Source of the DNA: Mesorhizobium neociceri
Lineage (GTDB): Bacteria > Pseudomonadota > Alphaproteobacteria > Rhizobiales > Rhizobiaceae
Assembly: GCF_013520985.1 (NCBI RefSeq)
Contig: NZ_JACDTY010000005.1
Location: 287,753 to 351,752 of the forward strand
DNA: 64,000 bases
Direction of reading: 5' to 3'
Made by a program: the position numbers and the translations under genes. Each line of letters starts with the position of its first letter. The stretch's first letter is position 1. This document shows positions 18,944 through 26,682 of the stretch, one piece after another. The notes under the pieces were generated by a model that did no database searches, was not told where the DNA came from, and saw only the letters and a program-made list of their open reading frames with translations.

Positions 18944-20224
18944 TCACGGCGAATGCACCGGCACCTGCGCTGCGGCCGGATGCGCGCCGCCCTTCGGCAG
19001 GACTGCCGAGCCGATACTGGTCGGGAGCGGCAGCGGCCGCTCGAAAGCGCCAAGGAGCGGCATCACGACCAGGAAATGGAAGAAGTAATAGAACGTGCCA
19101 ACGCGGCCGATGAGGACGAAAAGGCCCTCCGGCTTGTTGGCACCGACCCAGCCCAAAGCGATGACGTCGATGACCAGGAGCCAGAAGACCCATTTGTAGA
19201 TTGGCCGGAAGCGGGCACTGCGCACCTTCGATGTATCCAGCCAGGGCAGAATGAAGAGGACAGCCACGGCCGAGAACATGGCGATGACGCCGGCAAGCTT
19301 GTTCGGGATCGAGCGCAAGATTGCGTAGAACGGCAGGAAATACCATTGCGGCACGACCTCGGCGGGCGTCCGCAGCGGATTAGCTGGGATGAAGGCGTCG
19401 GCGGAATTCAGATAGTTCGGCAGGTAGAAGACGAAGAAGGCGAATACCAGCAGGAAAGCCGCCAAGCCGAGCAGGTCTTTGACCGTGTAGTAGGGGTGGA
19501 ACGGGATGCTATCTCCCGACCCGTTGCGGTCGATGCCGAGCGGATTGTTGGAACCGTGCCGATGCAAGGCGACGAGATGCAGCATCACGACGCCGACGAT
19601 GACGAACGGCAGGAGGTAATGCAGGGCATAGAAGCGTTGCAGCGTCGGATTATCGACGGAGAACCCGCCCCAAAGCCACGTGACGATGCTCTCTCCAACC
19701 ACCGGAATTGCGGAGAACAGGTTGGTGATCACCGTAGCGCCCCAAAATCCCATCTGGCTCCATGGCAGGACATAGCCAAGGAACGCGGTCGCCATCATCA
19801 GCAGCAGGATGACGACTCCCAGCATCCATAACAGCTCGCGCGGCGCCTTGTATGACCCGTAATAGAGGCCGCGAAAAATATGGATGTAGGTCGCGATGAA
19901 GAAGAACGATGCGCCATTCAGGTGGATGTAGCGGATCATCCATCCGTAATTTACGTCGCGCATGATGTGCTCGACGGAGCCAAAAGCGAGGTTCGAATCC
20001 GCTGTGTAGTGCATTGCGAGCACAACGCCGGTGAAGATCATGACGACCAGCATGAACCCGGCCAGCGAACCGAAATTCCACAAGTAGTTCAGATTTCTTG
20101 GCGTCGGATAGTCGTTCAATTCATGATTGACGAAGGTGAAAACAGGCAGTCGGTGGTCGATCCACTGAGCGACGCGGCTGCTTGGCTGACGTCCAGCGAC
20201 GTCAGCTTTCGATTGGTCTGCCAT
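18944..20224 (-). CDS. Orphan cytochrome b of the bc1 type with altered Qo motif (PQWY)
   Basis: A 426-residue di-haem membrane protein with the full bc1 cytochrome b architecture (N- plus C-terminal domains, about eight TM helices). The four haem ligands are His101, His115, His202 and His216, with the canonical 101-residue pair spacing. The Qo-site PEWY motif reads PQWY (residues 292-295; CAA codon), replacing the catalytic Glu by Gln. No Rieske or cytochrome c1 gene is adjacent, so this is not the housekeeping fbc operon. Instead it follows a stand-alone ChrB domain gene by 14 nt. The start has GGAGG 9-10 nt upstream. It presumably passes electrons between quinones and an unknown partner. 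Confidence 0.9.
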   Translation of the reverse strand: MADQSKADVAGRQPSSRVAQWIDHRLPVFTFVNHELNDYPTPRNLNYLWNFGSLAGFMLVVMIFTGVVLAMHYTADSNLAFGSVEHIMRDVNYGWMIRYIHLNGASFFFIATYIHIFRGLYYGSYKAPRELLWMLGVVILLLMMATAFLGYVLPWSQMGFWGATVITNLFSAIPVVGESIVTWLWGGFSVDNPTLQRFYALHYLLPFVIVGVVMLHLVALHRHGSNNPLGIDRNGSGDSIPFHPYYTVKDLLGLAAFLLVFAFFVFYLPNYLNSADAFIPANPLRTPAEVVPQWYFLPFYAILRSIPNKLAGVIAMFSAVAVLFILPWLDTSKVRSARFRPIYKWVFWLLVIDVIALGWVGANKPEGLFVLIGRVGTFYYFFHFLVVMPLLGAFERPLPLPTSIGSAVLPKGGAHPAAAQVPVHSP

Positions 20225-20238
20225 TCTTCAGCCTCCGC

Positions 20239-20709
20239 TCAGGCCGCCGCCGGCTTCGTGACGGGTGGCCAGCTATGCGTTTCTGATGTGCGGTGCGAGG
20301 CCCAGGCGTAAAGCGCGTCGTAGATGACGAAGCCGTGCTTCAGCACCTCGTGGTCGTCGGGCGTCACGTCCCGCAGCCCCATGGAGATCGCGAGCAGTCC
20401 TGCAGACTGCGGCGTGAGATCGTGCCGATCCGTGTCGGCGCCGCGCACGATCGCGGCAATGGTCACGATCGCCGGGTCGCGCTCGAGACCGTATTTCGAG
20501 ACGAAGGTGTCGAAACTGCAGCCGTCGCCGACATGCGTGAATTCGACGCCGGGCACATCATACGGCGTCGCGCCCGTTTCCTGGGCAACGGGGATGACCT
20601 GATCTGGCGCCACAAAGAGAAACTCCGGTTCCTTGTCGATGAAGCGTGCAATCAGCCAGGGGCAGGCGATGCGGTCGATGACCGGACGTTCGCGGGTAAT
20701 CCATTTCAT
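20239..20709 (-). CDS. Stand-alone ChrB C-terminal domain protein
   Basis: A 156-residue protein homologous to the C-terminal half of the ChrB encoded 1 kb away. Both share VDRIACxWLIxRFID, a GDxCSF motif and a downstream acidic helix. It lacks the N-terminal regulatory half of full ChrB, so it is unlikely to be the DNA-binding regulator. The Cys and His residues in the shared motifs could bind metal or oxyanion. The chosen ATG (20709) overlaps the SOD-rhodanese stop codon as ATGA; the longer upstream frame just re-reads that gene. Its role in chromate handling is inferred from neighbours. Confidence 0.82.
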   Translation of the reverse strand: MKWITRERPVIDRIACPWLIARFIDKEPEFLFVAPDQVIPVAQETGATPYDVPGVEFTHVGDGCSFDTFVSKYGLERDPAIVTIAAIVRGADTDRHDLTPQSAGLLAISMGLRDVTPDDHEVLKHGFVIYDALYAWASHRTSETHSWPPVTKPAAA

Positions 20710-21680
20710 GACGCAATCCTTTCTTCGCTCATCACCAGAGGGACGGTTGGCGCGCCGATCGCGTGCCAGGCGGCGATGCCGCCGGAAAGCGCGCTCGCAT
20801 CGACGCCACGGCGGCGCAGTTCGGCGACCGCGTCGCCGCTGACCTGGAAGCCGTAGACGCAATAAACGATGACTGGCCTATCCTTCGGCAGTTCATCGGC
20901 CCAATCGGCAATGGTCTCGGGAGCGCGGAGCTTGGCTCCCGGCAGCATATCGCTGCGTTTTGCCAGATCGTCGGCGAGGCAGACGTCGAGCACGACGAGA
21001 TCTTCGCCCTGGTCGAGCCGGGCCCGCAGTTCCTCTGGCGCAACAGTTGGAACCTTTTCGTCCGATGCAGGTCCTGTTGAAGGATCGCGCTGCGCGACAG
21101 CCCGCCGGTGGCGGGCGGCAACCCGCTCCCAATGGATGTTCTTCATGAACGCGTCGACATAGGCGCCGGCCTTCGCGCCAAAATCGAGATGATATGCGTG
21201 CTCGTACATGTCGAGCGCGAGGATCGGAATGCCGCCAGCGAGGCAGTTGGTGTGGTCCGCCGCCCATTGGATTGTCAGCCGATCGCGGCGCTCCGACCAG
21301 GTCAGCAGGGTCCATCCCGAGCCTCCGGCCTGCGCCTTCGCACAAGCCATGAACTTGGCGCGCCATGCGGCCACGCTGCCGAAGTCGCGCTCCAGTGCTG
21401 CCGCAAGATCGCCTCCGGCATCGCCGGAACCACCGAGCCCATCGAAATAGATCTCGTGCAGGATCGCCGAATTTGCCGCGACCAGCTCTTCGCGCTTCAG
21501 CCCGTTGATGTCGAAGACGGGTGCTGCGCCCCAGTCGAGTTCATCGAGCCGCTGTTCGATAGCGTTGAGGCGGCGAACGGCACCGCCGTAATTGTTTTCG
21601 TAATGGCTGGCCAGCAGGCGTTCGGACAGACCGACAAGCCTCGGCGGCTTGAACGGCAGCGGCATGATCTGGTGGGGCAT
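20706..21680 (-). CDS. Fe/Mn superoxide dismutase-rhodanese fusion (ChrC-like)
   Basis: A 324-residue two-domain protein. Residues ~1-200 are an Fe/Mn-SOD fold with all metal ligands recognisable: His in ASHYENN, His in AILHEIYF, and Asp plus His in LALDMYEHAYHLDF. Residues ~220-320 form a rhodanese domain with the active-site loop CVYGFQVSG, so the catalytic Cys is present. Superoxide dismutase (ChrC) accompanies chrBA in described chromate operons; the rhodanese fusion is less usual. The ATG at 21680 has GAGGG just upstream. It is the first gene of the five-gene minus-strand unit and diverges from chrB. Confidence 0.88.
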   Translation of the reverse strand: MPHQIMPLPFKPPRLVGLSERLLASHYENNYGGAVRRLNAIEQRLDELDWGAAPVFDINGLKREELVAANSAILHEIYFDGLGGSGDAGGDLAAALERDFGSVAAWRAKFMACAKAQAGGSGWTLLTWSERRDRLTIQWAADHTNCLAGGIPILALDMYEHAYHLDFGAKAGAYVDAFMKNIHWERVAARHRRAVAQRDPSTGPASDEKVPTVAPEELRARLDQGEDLVVLDVCLADDLAKRSDMLPGAKLRAPETIADWADELPKDRPVIVYCVYGFQVSGDAVAELRRRGVDASALSGGIAAWHAIGAPTVPLVMSEERIAS

Positions 21681-21732
21681 AGATTCCCTCGCTCGGCGGC
21701 ACGGCCCATTCCGTGAGGAGGCGAACGCTATG

Positions 21733-21754
21733 CTTGAATCATAAATGATACAAG
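21733..21754. promoter_or_regulatory. 22-bp near-perfect palindrome between the divergent chr units
   Basis: The half-sites CTTGAATCAT (21733-21742) and ATGATACAAG (21745-21754) are complementary except for one base, around a central AA. It sits in the 110-bp region between the SOD-rhodanese ATG (21680) and chrB ATG (21791). TGATAC recurs near 21776. This is a likely operator for a dimeric regulator controlling both directions; ChrB is the obvious candidate. Confidence 0.6.
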
Positions 21755-21790
21755 TGTTGCATTTCACTTTGTTCGTGATACGGTTCACTT

Positions 21791-22768
21791 ATGAGTGAGG
21801 GGGAATCGCAGGATCAGCGCTGGCTGCTCCTGATCCATCAGCTGCCAAGCAAGCCCGCCTATTTCCGGGTGAAGATTTGGCGACGGTTGCAAGGCATCGG
21901 CGCGGTCGCAGTCAAAAGCACCGTTTACGCCCTGCCTGCCAATGCCGAGATGCAGGAGGATTTCGAATGGCTTTTGAAGGAGATCGTCGCCGGCGGCGGC
22001 GAGGCCATGATGTGCGAGGCACGCCTTGTCGACGGTCTGTCGGACGCGCAGGTGCGGGCGATGTTCGACGCGGCCCGTGATGCCGACTATGCGGAGATCG
22101 CTGGGGAAGCGCGCGAGCTGGCTGCGGCGATTGGGGCCGACGCGACATCGGAAAAACACGCAGAAGCGCGACCGCAACTTGGTCGCTTGCGCAAGCGGCT
22201 CGCTGAAGTGGTGACGATCGACTTTTTCGGTGCCAGCGGCCGCCTCACCGTCGAGGGACTGATCGCCGAACTCGAAATACAGCTTACAGAGGACAAGGCC
22301 ATGACCAAGGAACCGAAGAAGGCCGCCGAGCCGAGCGAGCTCAAGGGCCGAATCTGGGTCACGCGCCGGGACGTGCATGTCGACCGCATCGCCTGCAGTT
22401 GGCTGATCCGCCGCTTCATCGATGCTGACGCGATCATCCGCTTCGTGGCGGGCAAGGGATACGTGCCAAAGCACGGGGAATTGCGCTTCGACATGTTCGA
22501 AGGCGAAATCACGCATGAGGGCGATCGCTGCAGCTTCGAAGTTCTGCTTACCCGCTCCGCCATCAACGACCCGGCTCTGCAGGCCATCGCCGAGATCGTC
22601 CATGACATCGACCTCAAGGACAACAAGTTCGGCCGCGAGGAGGCGACGGGGATTGCCAGCCTGATTGCAGGCATCGCCATGGCGAACGAGAGCGACGAGC
22701 AGCGGATCGCGCAGGGCGCTCCTGTCTTCGACAACCTCTACCAATATTTCCGCAAGAAACGCGGATGA
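21791..22768 (+). CDS. chrB: Chromate resistance regulator ChrB
   Basis: A 325-residue full-length ChrB. The N-terminal ~160 residues (WLLLIHQLPSKPAYFRVKIWRRL...) form the regulatory part. After a charged linker (~175-190) comes the ChrB domain with HVDRIACSWLIRRFID and GDRCSF. ChrB is known as a chromate-responsive regulator of chrA operons. Its stop overlaps the chrA ATG (ATGA), indicating translational coupling. The upstream palindrome at 21733-21754 is a plausible binding site. The C-terminal domain has a second, stand-alone copy in the divergent unit. Confidence 0.9.
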   Translation: MSEGESQDQRWLLLIHQLPSKPAYFRVKIWRRLQGIGAVAVKSTVYALPANAEMQEDFEWLLKEIVAGGGEAMMCEARLVDGLSDAQVRAMFDAARDADYAEIAGEARELAAAIGADATSEKHAEARPQLGRLRKRLAEVVTIDFFGASGRLTVEGLIAELEIQLTEDKAMTKEPKKAAEPSELKGRIWVTRRDVHVDRIACSWLIRRFIDADAIIRFVAGKGYVPKHGELRFDMFEGEITHEGDRCSFEVLLTRSAINDPALQAIAEIVHDIDLKDNKFGREEATGIASLIAGIAMANESDEQRIAQGAPVFDNLYQYFRKKRG

Positions 22769-24201
22769 CCGCAAGGACTCGAACAATGGCCAATCCGGAG
22801 CAATCCGTCTCGACGCCGCCATCACTGGCCGAAGCCCACGACCATGGCGTTTCGTTCGCGGACGCCATGGGCGTATGGGCCCGCGTTGCAATGCTCAGCT
22901 TCGGCGGCCCGGCCGGCCAGATCGCCATGATGCATCGGATCATCGTCGAGGAAAAACGCTGGATCGGCGAGACCAGGTTCCTGCATGCGCTCAACTACTG
23001 CACGCTGCTGCCCGGCCCGGAGGCACAGCAATTGGCGATCTATATCGGCTGGCTCATGCACAAGACCAGAGGTGGTCTTGTCGCGGGGATCTTGTTCGTG
23101 TTGCCCGGGGCGATCGCCATCATGGCGTTGAGCTGGATCTACGCGATCTTTGGCAATGTCGGCGCCGTTCAGGCGCTTTTCTTCGGCCTGAAGGCGGCGG
23201 TTCTGGCCATCGTGCTCGAAGCGGTCCTGCGGATCGGCAGGCGGGCGCTCAGGAACAACGTGATGGTCGGACTCGCTGCGGCCGCCTTCGTCGCTCTCTT
23301 CTTCTTCGATGCGCCGTTTCCGCTGGTCATTTTGGTCGCGGGTATAATCGGATTCGTCGGCGGGAGAGCGGGCTGGGCTTCATTCCGCTCCGGCAATGGC
23401 CACGGCAAGGTTGGTGCAAAGCAGGTCGCCGACGCTGATACGGCGCTCGGCGAAGGCGTGCCTGCACATGCCAGGCCATCCGTCGGCTGGTCACTGAAGA
23501 TCGCAGCAGTGTGTTTGCTGCTCTGGTTCGTGCCGGTCCTGGCACTTCTGGTGTTCCTTGGGCAAGGCAATGTATTCACCGACATCGCGATCTTCTTTTC
23601 CAAGATGGCAATGGTCACCTTCGGCGGGGCCTATGCGGTCCTCGCCTATGTCGCGCAGCAGGGCGTGGATCACTATGGGTGGCTCAAGCCGGGAGAAATG
23701 CTGGACGGCCTCGGTATGGCCGAGACCACGCCTGGCCCGCTGATCATGGTCACCCAGTTCGTCGGCTTCATGGGGGCATACCGGGCGCCGGGTTTGCTCA
23801 ATCCGCTGGTCGCCGGAACACTCGGTGGTCTGCTCACCACGTGGGTAACCTTCGTCCCCTGCTTCCTGTGGATATTCCTCGGCGCGCCGTTCATGGAAAC
23901 GATGCGCAGCAACAAGGCCTTGTCCGCCGCGCTCTCGACCATCACGGCAGCGGTGGTCGGCGTGATACTGAATCTCGCGGTGTGGTTCGCGCTTCATGTC
24001 CTGTTTCGCGATTTGCATGAGATCAGCTTGCTGGGCATGAGGCTCGACGTGCCAGTCCTCAGGTCCATCAACATTCCGTCTCTCGTGCTGACCCTCGGCG
24101 CGATGCTTGCGGTATTCCGTTTCAAGATCGGCGTGATCCCGGTGCTAGCGGCATGTTCGATCCTGGGCGTGCTTTTCGGCGTCGCGATGGGCTCGATCTA
24201 G
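22765..24201 (+). CDS. chrA: Chromate efflux transporter ChrA
   Basis: CHR-superfamily inner-membrane exporter of 478 residues with two homologous halves. Each half has the family motifs: FGGPAGQIAMMH and LNYCTLLPGPEAQQLA near residues 47-92, then FGGAYAVLAYVAQQ and MAETTPGPLIMVTQFVGF near residues 288-332. About ten hydrophobic segments are visible. The start could be the ATG overlapping chrB (22765) or an ATG at 22786, which has a clearer AAGGA ribosome site; the difference is seven residues. It should export chromate from the cytoplasm and completes the chrBA operon. Confidence 0.92.
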   Translation: MTARTRTMANPEQSVSTPPSLAEAHDHGVSFADAMGVWARVAMLSFGGPAGQIAMMHRIIVEEKRWIGETRFLHALNYCTLLPGPEAQQLAIYIGWLMHKTRGGLVAGILFVLPGAIAIMALSWIYAIFGNVGAVQALFFGLKAAVLAIVLEAVLRIGRRALRNNVMVGLAAAAFVALFFFDAPFPLVILVAGIIGFVGGRAGWASFRSGNGHGKVGAKQVADADTALGEGVPAHARPSVGWSLKIAAVCLLLWFVPVLALLVFLGQGNVFTDIAIFFSKMAMVTFGGAYAVLAYVAQQGVDHYGWLKPGEMLDGLGMAETTPGPLIMVTQFVGFMGAYRAPGLLNPLVAGTLGGLLTTWVTFVPCFLWIFLGAPFMETMRSNKALSAALSTITAAVVGVILNLAVWFALHVLFRDLHEISLLGMRLDVPVLRSINIPSLVLTLGAMLAVFRFKIGVIPVLAACSILGVLFGVAMGSI

Positions 24202-24284
24202 GCCGATCGTTCTGCTCGGATGCGAGCATCGCAGTCTATTTCGTGTTGGGGCCCCTCTGATGGGCAAGTAGGAGGCGAGGTATC

Positions 24285-25323
24285 ATGGGCACGAGGCGAG
24301 TGGCTGTGGTCTGGCGCGGTAACCGGGAGGCGCGTCGCACGGCGACACCGCAGAACAACCGGTTTCATCGCGCGTTCGAGGAGCTCGCGACGATCGGTGT
24401 TCACGCCGAACCGGCCGTTTATGACGAAGAGTTTGCGGAGGAGGTTCGGACCCAGCTCTTGGCGATGGACGGCGTGCTGGTTTGGGTCGATCCCTTGCAC
24501 GAGGGAAAAACCCGTGCGGTGCTCGACCCGCTGCTGCGCGACGTGGCGGCACGCGGCCCCTGGGTGAGTGCCCATCCAGACGTGATCCTGAAAATGGGCG
24601 TGAAGGAAGTTCTGCACCGTACGAAGCATCTCGGATGGGGAACCGACACGCACCTCTACGGCTCCGCCGAGGCGTTTCGGGAGGCGTTTCCGGAGCGGCT
24701 TCGAACGGCCGGTCCGCGGGTGCTGAAGCAGAACCGCGGCAACGGCGGCCAGGGAGTATGGAAGGTCGAGCTGATCGGTTCGCTTCCTGGCGGAGAGCCG
24801 GCGGTTCGGGTACTGCATGCGCGACGCGGCAGTATGCCGGAAGAAATCGCACTGCCGGATTTCATAGCGCGCTGCGAGGTGTATTTGACGTCCGATGGCT
24901 GCATCGTGGATCAGCCATTCCAACCGCGTTTACCCGACGGGATGATCCGCTGCTACATGGGCGCCGACAAGGTGGTCGGCTTTGGCCACCAGTTCATCAA
25001 GGCCCTAATCCCACCACCTCCTGAAGGACCGGATTCCGAGGCGGCGCAACCAGGGGCCGCGGATAATGCATCCCGCCACGGCCGAACCGTTTCAGGCGCT
25101 GCGGACCAATGTGGAAACCAAGTGGACGCCGCAAATGATGGCTCTGCTTGGCATCGACGCCAAGTCGCTGCCGATCATTTGGGATGCCGATTTTCTCTAC
25201 GGACCACGGACTGTGTTAGGTGAAGACACGTATCTGCTTTGTGAGATCAACGTCAGCTCAGTCTTCGCCATCCCCGATCAGGCGCCGGCCGAAATCGCTC
25301 GACTCGTTGCCATGCGATTGTGA
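24285..25323 (+). pseudogene. Cj0069-family (ATP-grasp-like) protein, frameshifted
   Basis: The ATG follows AGGAGG. Residues 1-247 read cleanly through WVDPLHEG, VSAHPDVILKMG, KQNRGNGGQGVWKVE and CYMGADKVVGFGHQFIKAL, typical of the Cj0069-like family. At the GGGG run 25053-25056 the frame is lost. In the next frame the family C-terminus continues (PRIMHPATAEPFQALR to the stop at 25321-25323). Removing one G restores a continuous protein of about 345 residues. As written the product would carry about 60 foreign residues. The cause is either a real +1 mutation or a homopolymer sequencing error. The function of the family is not established. Confidence 0.75.
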
Positions 25324-25583
25324 ATTGACGATAATTGGCGGTCCGAGTGTGGCTCTGGCCGTACGCGGCTCGGCGGTCAGTCCGATGCTCGCCGGCTCGC
25401 TGCTTGCCGTTTCCAGTTTCGGTTGGCCGCAAGATTCGGCCGCCGGAGGAGCGTCAGTAGCGCGACTGGTCCAATTTGCGCCTTCATCACGAGGGCACCG
25501 CCGCGACCAAACCTATTGTGACGGGACAGTGGACGGCAAGAGCTGGGAGGTTTCCCGGAGCGACAACCTCATCGACGAGGCTC
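25324..25583. other. Gene-poor interval upstream of the LacI-type regulator
   Basis: The gap between the frameshifted gene and lacI is 318 bp. The short open frame across it begins inside the previous gene and has no recognisable domain. No RNA gene or strong hairpin was seen; the 3' end holds the regulator promoter described separately. Confidence 0.5.
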
Positions 25584-25634
25584 TTGACTCGCTGCCTCCG
25601 ATTGGTATTGATACGTATAAGTGATACGTATAAG
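25584..25634 (+). promoter_or_regulatory. lacI promoter with duplicated ATACGTAT operator
   Basis: A possible -35 TTGACT (25584-25589) is followed after 16 nt by TATTGA (25606-25611). A 12-bp direct repeat GATACGTATAAG occurs at 25610-25621 and 25623-25634, each with the palindromic core ATACGTAT. This overlaps the -10 region and lies just before the regulator ATG (25642), as expected for LacI-family autorepression. Confidence 0.6.
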
Positions 25635-25641
25635 GAACCTT

Positions 25642-26649
25642 ATGAAAAGCTCGCGAGCCACACAGAAGGACGTTGCGCGCCTCGCGGGTGTGTCGCAGGC
25701 GAGCGTGTCCATGGTGATGAGCGGCGGCGGCTCACCGGCCATATCGTCGGAGACCTGGGAGCGGATCACCAAGGCGGCGGCGGAGCTGGGTTATACGCCG
25801 AACCGGTTTGCGCAGGCGCTCAAGACCAATCGCACCATGACCATCGCCTGCGTCGTGCCCGACATCACCAACCCGTTCTATCCGGCGCTGATGCGCGGCA
25901 TCCAGTCGGTGGCCGAAAACCTCAGCTATGATGTGATCGCGGTCAGCACCGACGGGTCGGCCGAGCGCGAGCGGCATTTTCTCGACTGGTCGCGGCAGGG
26001 GCGGGTCGACGGCGTGATCGGCGTGTTCTTCACCTTGCGGGCCAGCGACTTCAAGCCGTTGCTCGATGCCGGCGTGCCGGTGGTGCGCATCGAGTCGAGC
26101 AAGAAGCGCGGCGGCGACATCGCCATCGACGACATCTTTGTCGACAGCTACGCCGCCGCCTTTTCGGTGACGCAGTTTCTTATCGGCCGCGGCCACAAGC
26201 GCATCGCCATGGTGGCCGGCCGCGGTGGTCCCCAGGGCGTGCGGGTCGAAGGCTACCGCACGGCGCTGACTGAAGCCGGCGGCACGCCCTACATCGTCGT
26301 CGATGAGGAGTTCAGCGAAACCGGCGGCGCCCGGGCCGCCGAGGCGGTGCTGGCCAGCGGCTATGCGCCGACGGCGATCTTCGCCGCCAACGATTTGATG
26401 GCCATCGGCGTGATGCAGGCGCTGCGCGATCGCGGCATCGCCATTCCCGGCAGCATTGCGGTTGCCGGCTTCGACGACATTTCGGCGGCACGGCTGGTGA
26501 CGCCATCGCTGACCACCGTGGCCCAGTTCCAGGGCGACATGGGGGTCAAGGCTGCACAGATCCTGATGGAGCGCCTGCGCGGCGCCTCACCGGGCGCGGG
26601 AACCGCGCTCGAAATGCCCTACAGCCTGATCGAACGCGGTTCGACCTGA
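25642..26649 (+). CDS. LacI-family transcriptional regulator of a sugar ABC operon
   Basis: A 335-residue repressor. The N-terminal HTH (TQKDVARLAGVSQASVSMVM, about residues 6-25) and hinge are followed by a periplasmic-binding-protein-like sensor domain with VVPDITNPFYP, GRGHKRIAMVAG and VAGFDDISAARLVTPSLTTV. The ATG at 25642 has AAGGA upstream; an earlier in-frame start would lie inside the operator repeat. It sits directly upstream of a carbohydrate ABC transporter in the same direction, so it most likely controls that operon and itself through the ATACGTAT repeats. The inducing sugar is unknown. Confidence 0.9.
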   Translation: MKSSRATQKDVARLAGVSQASVSMVMSGGGSPAISSETWERITKAAAELGYTPNRFAQALKTNRTMTIACVVPDITNPFYPALMRGIQSVAENLSYDVIAVSTDGSAERERHFLDWSRQGRVDGVIGVFFTLRASDFKPLLDAGVPVVRIESSKKRGGDIAIDDIFVDSYAAAFSVTQFLIGRGHKRIAMVAGRGGPQGVRVEGYRTALTEAGGTPYIVVDEEFSETGGARAAEAVLASGYAPTAIFAANDLMAIGVMQALRDRGIAIPGSIAVAGFDDISAARLVTPSLTTVAQFQGDMGVKAAQILMERLRGASPGAGTALEMPYSLIERGST

Positions 26650-26682
26650 CTGCCATAAGAAACGATATCGGAGGAGAACATC

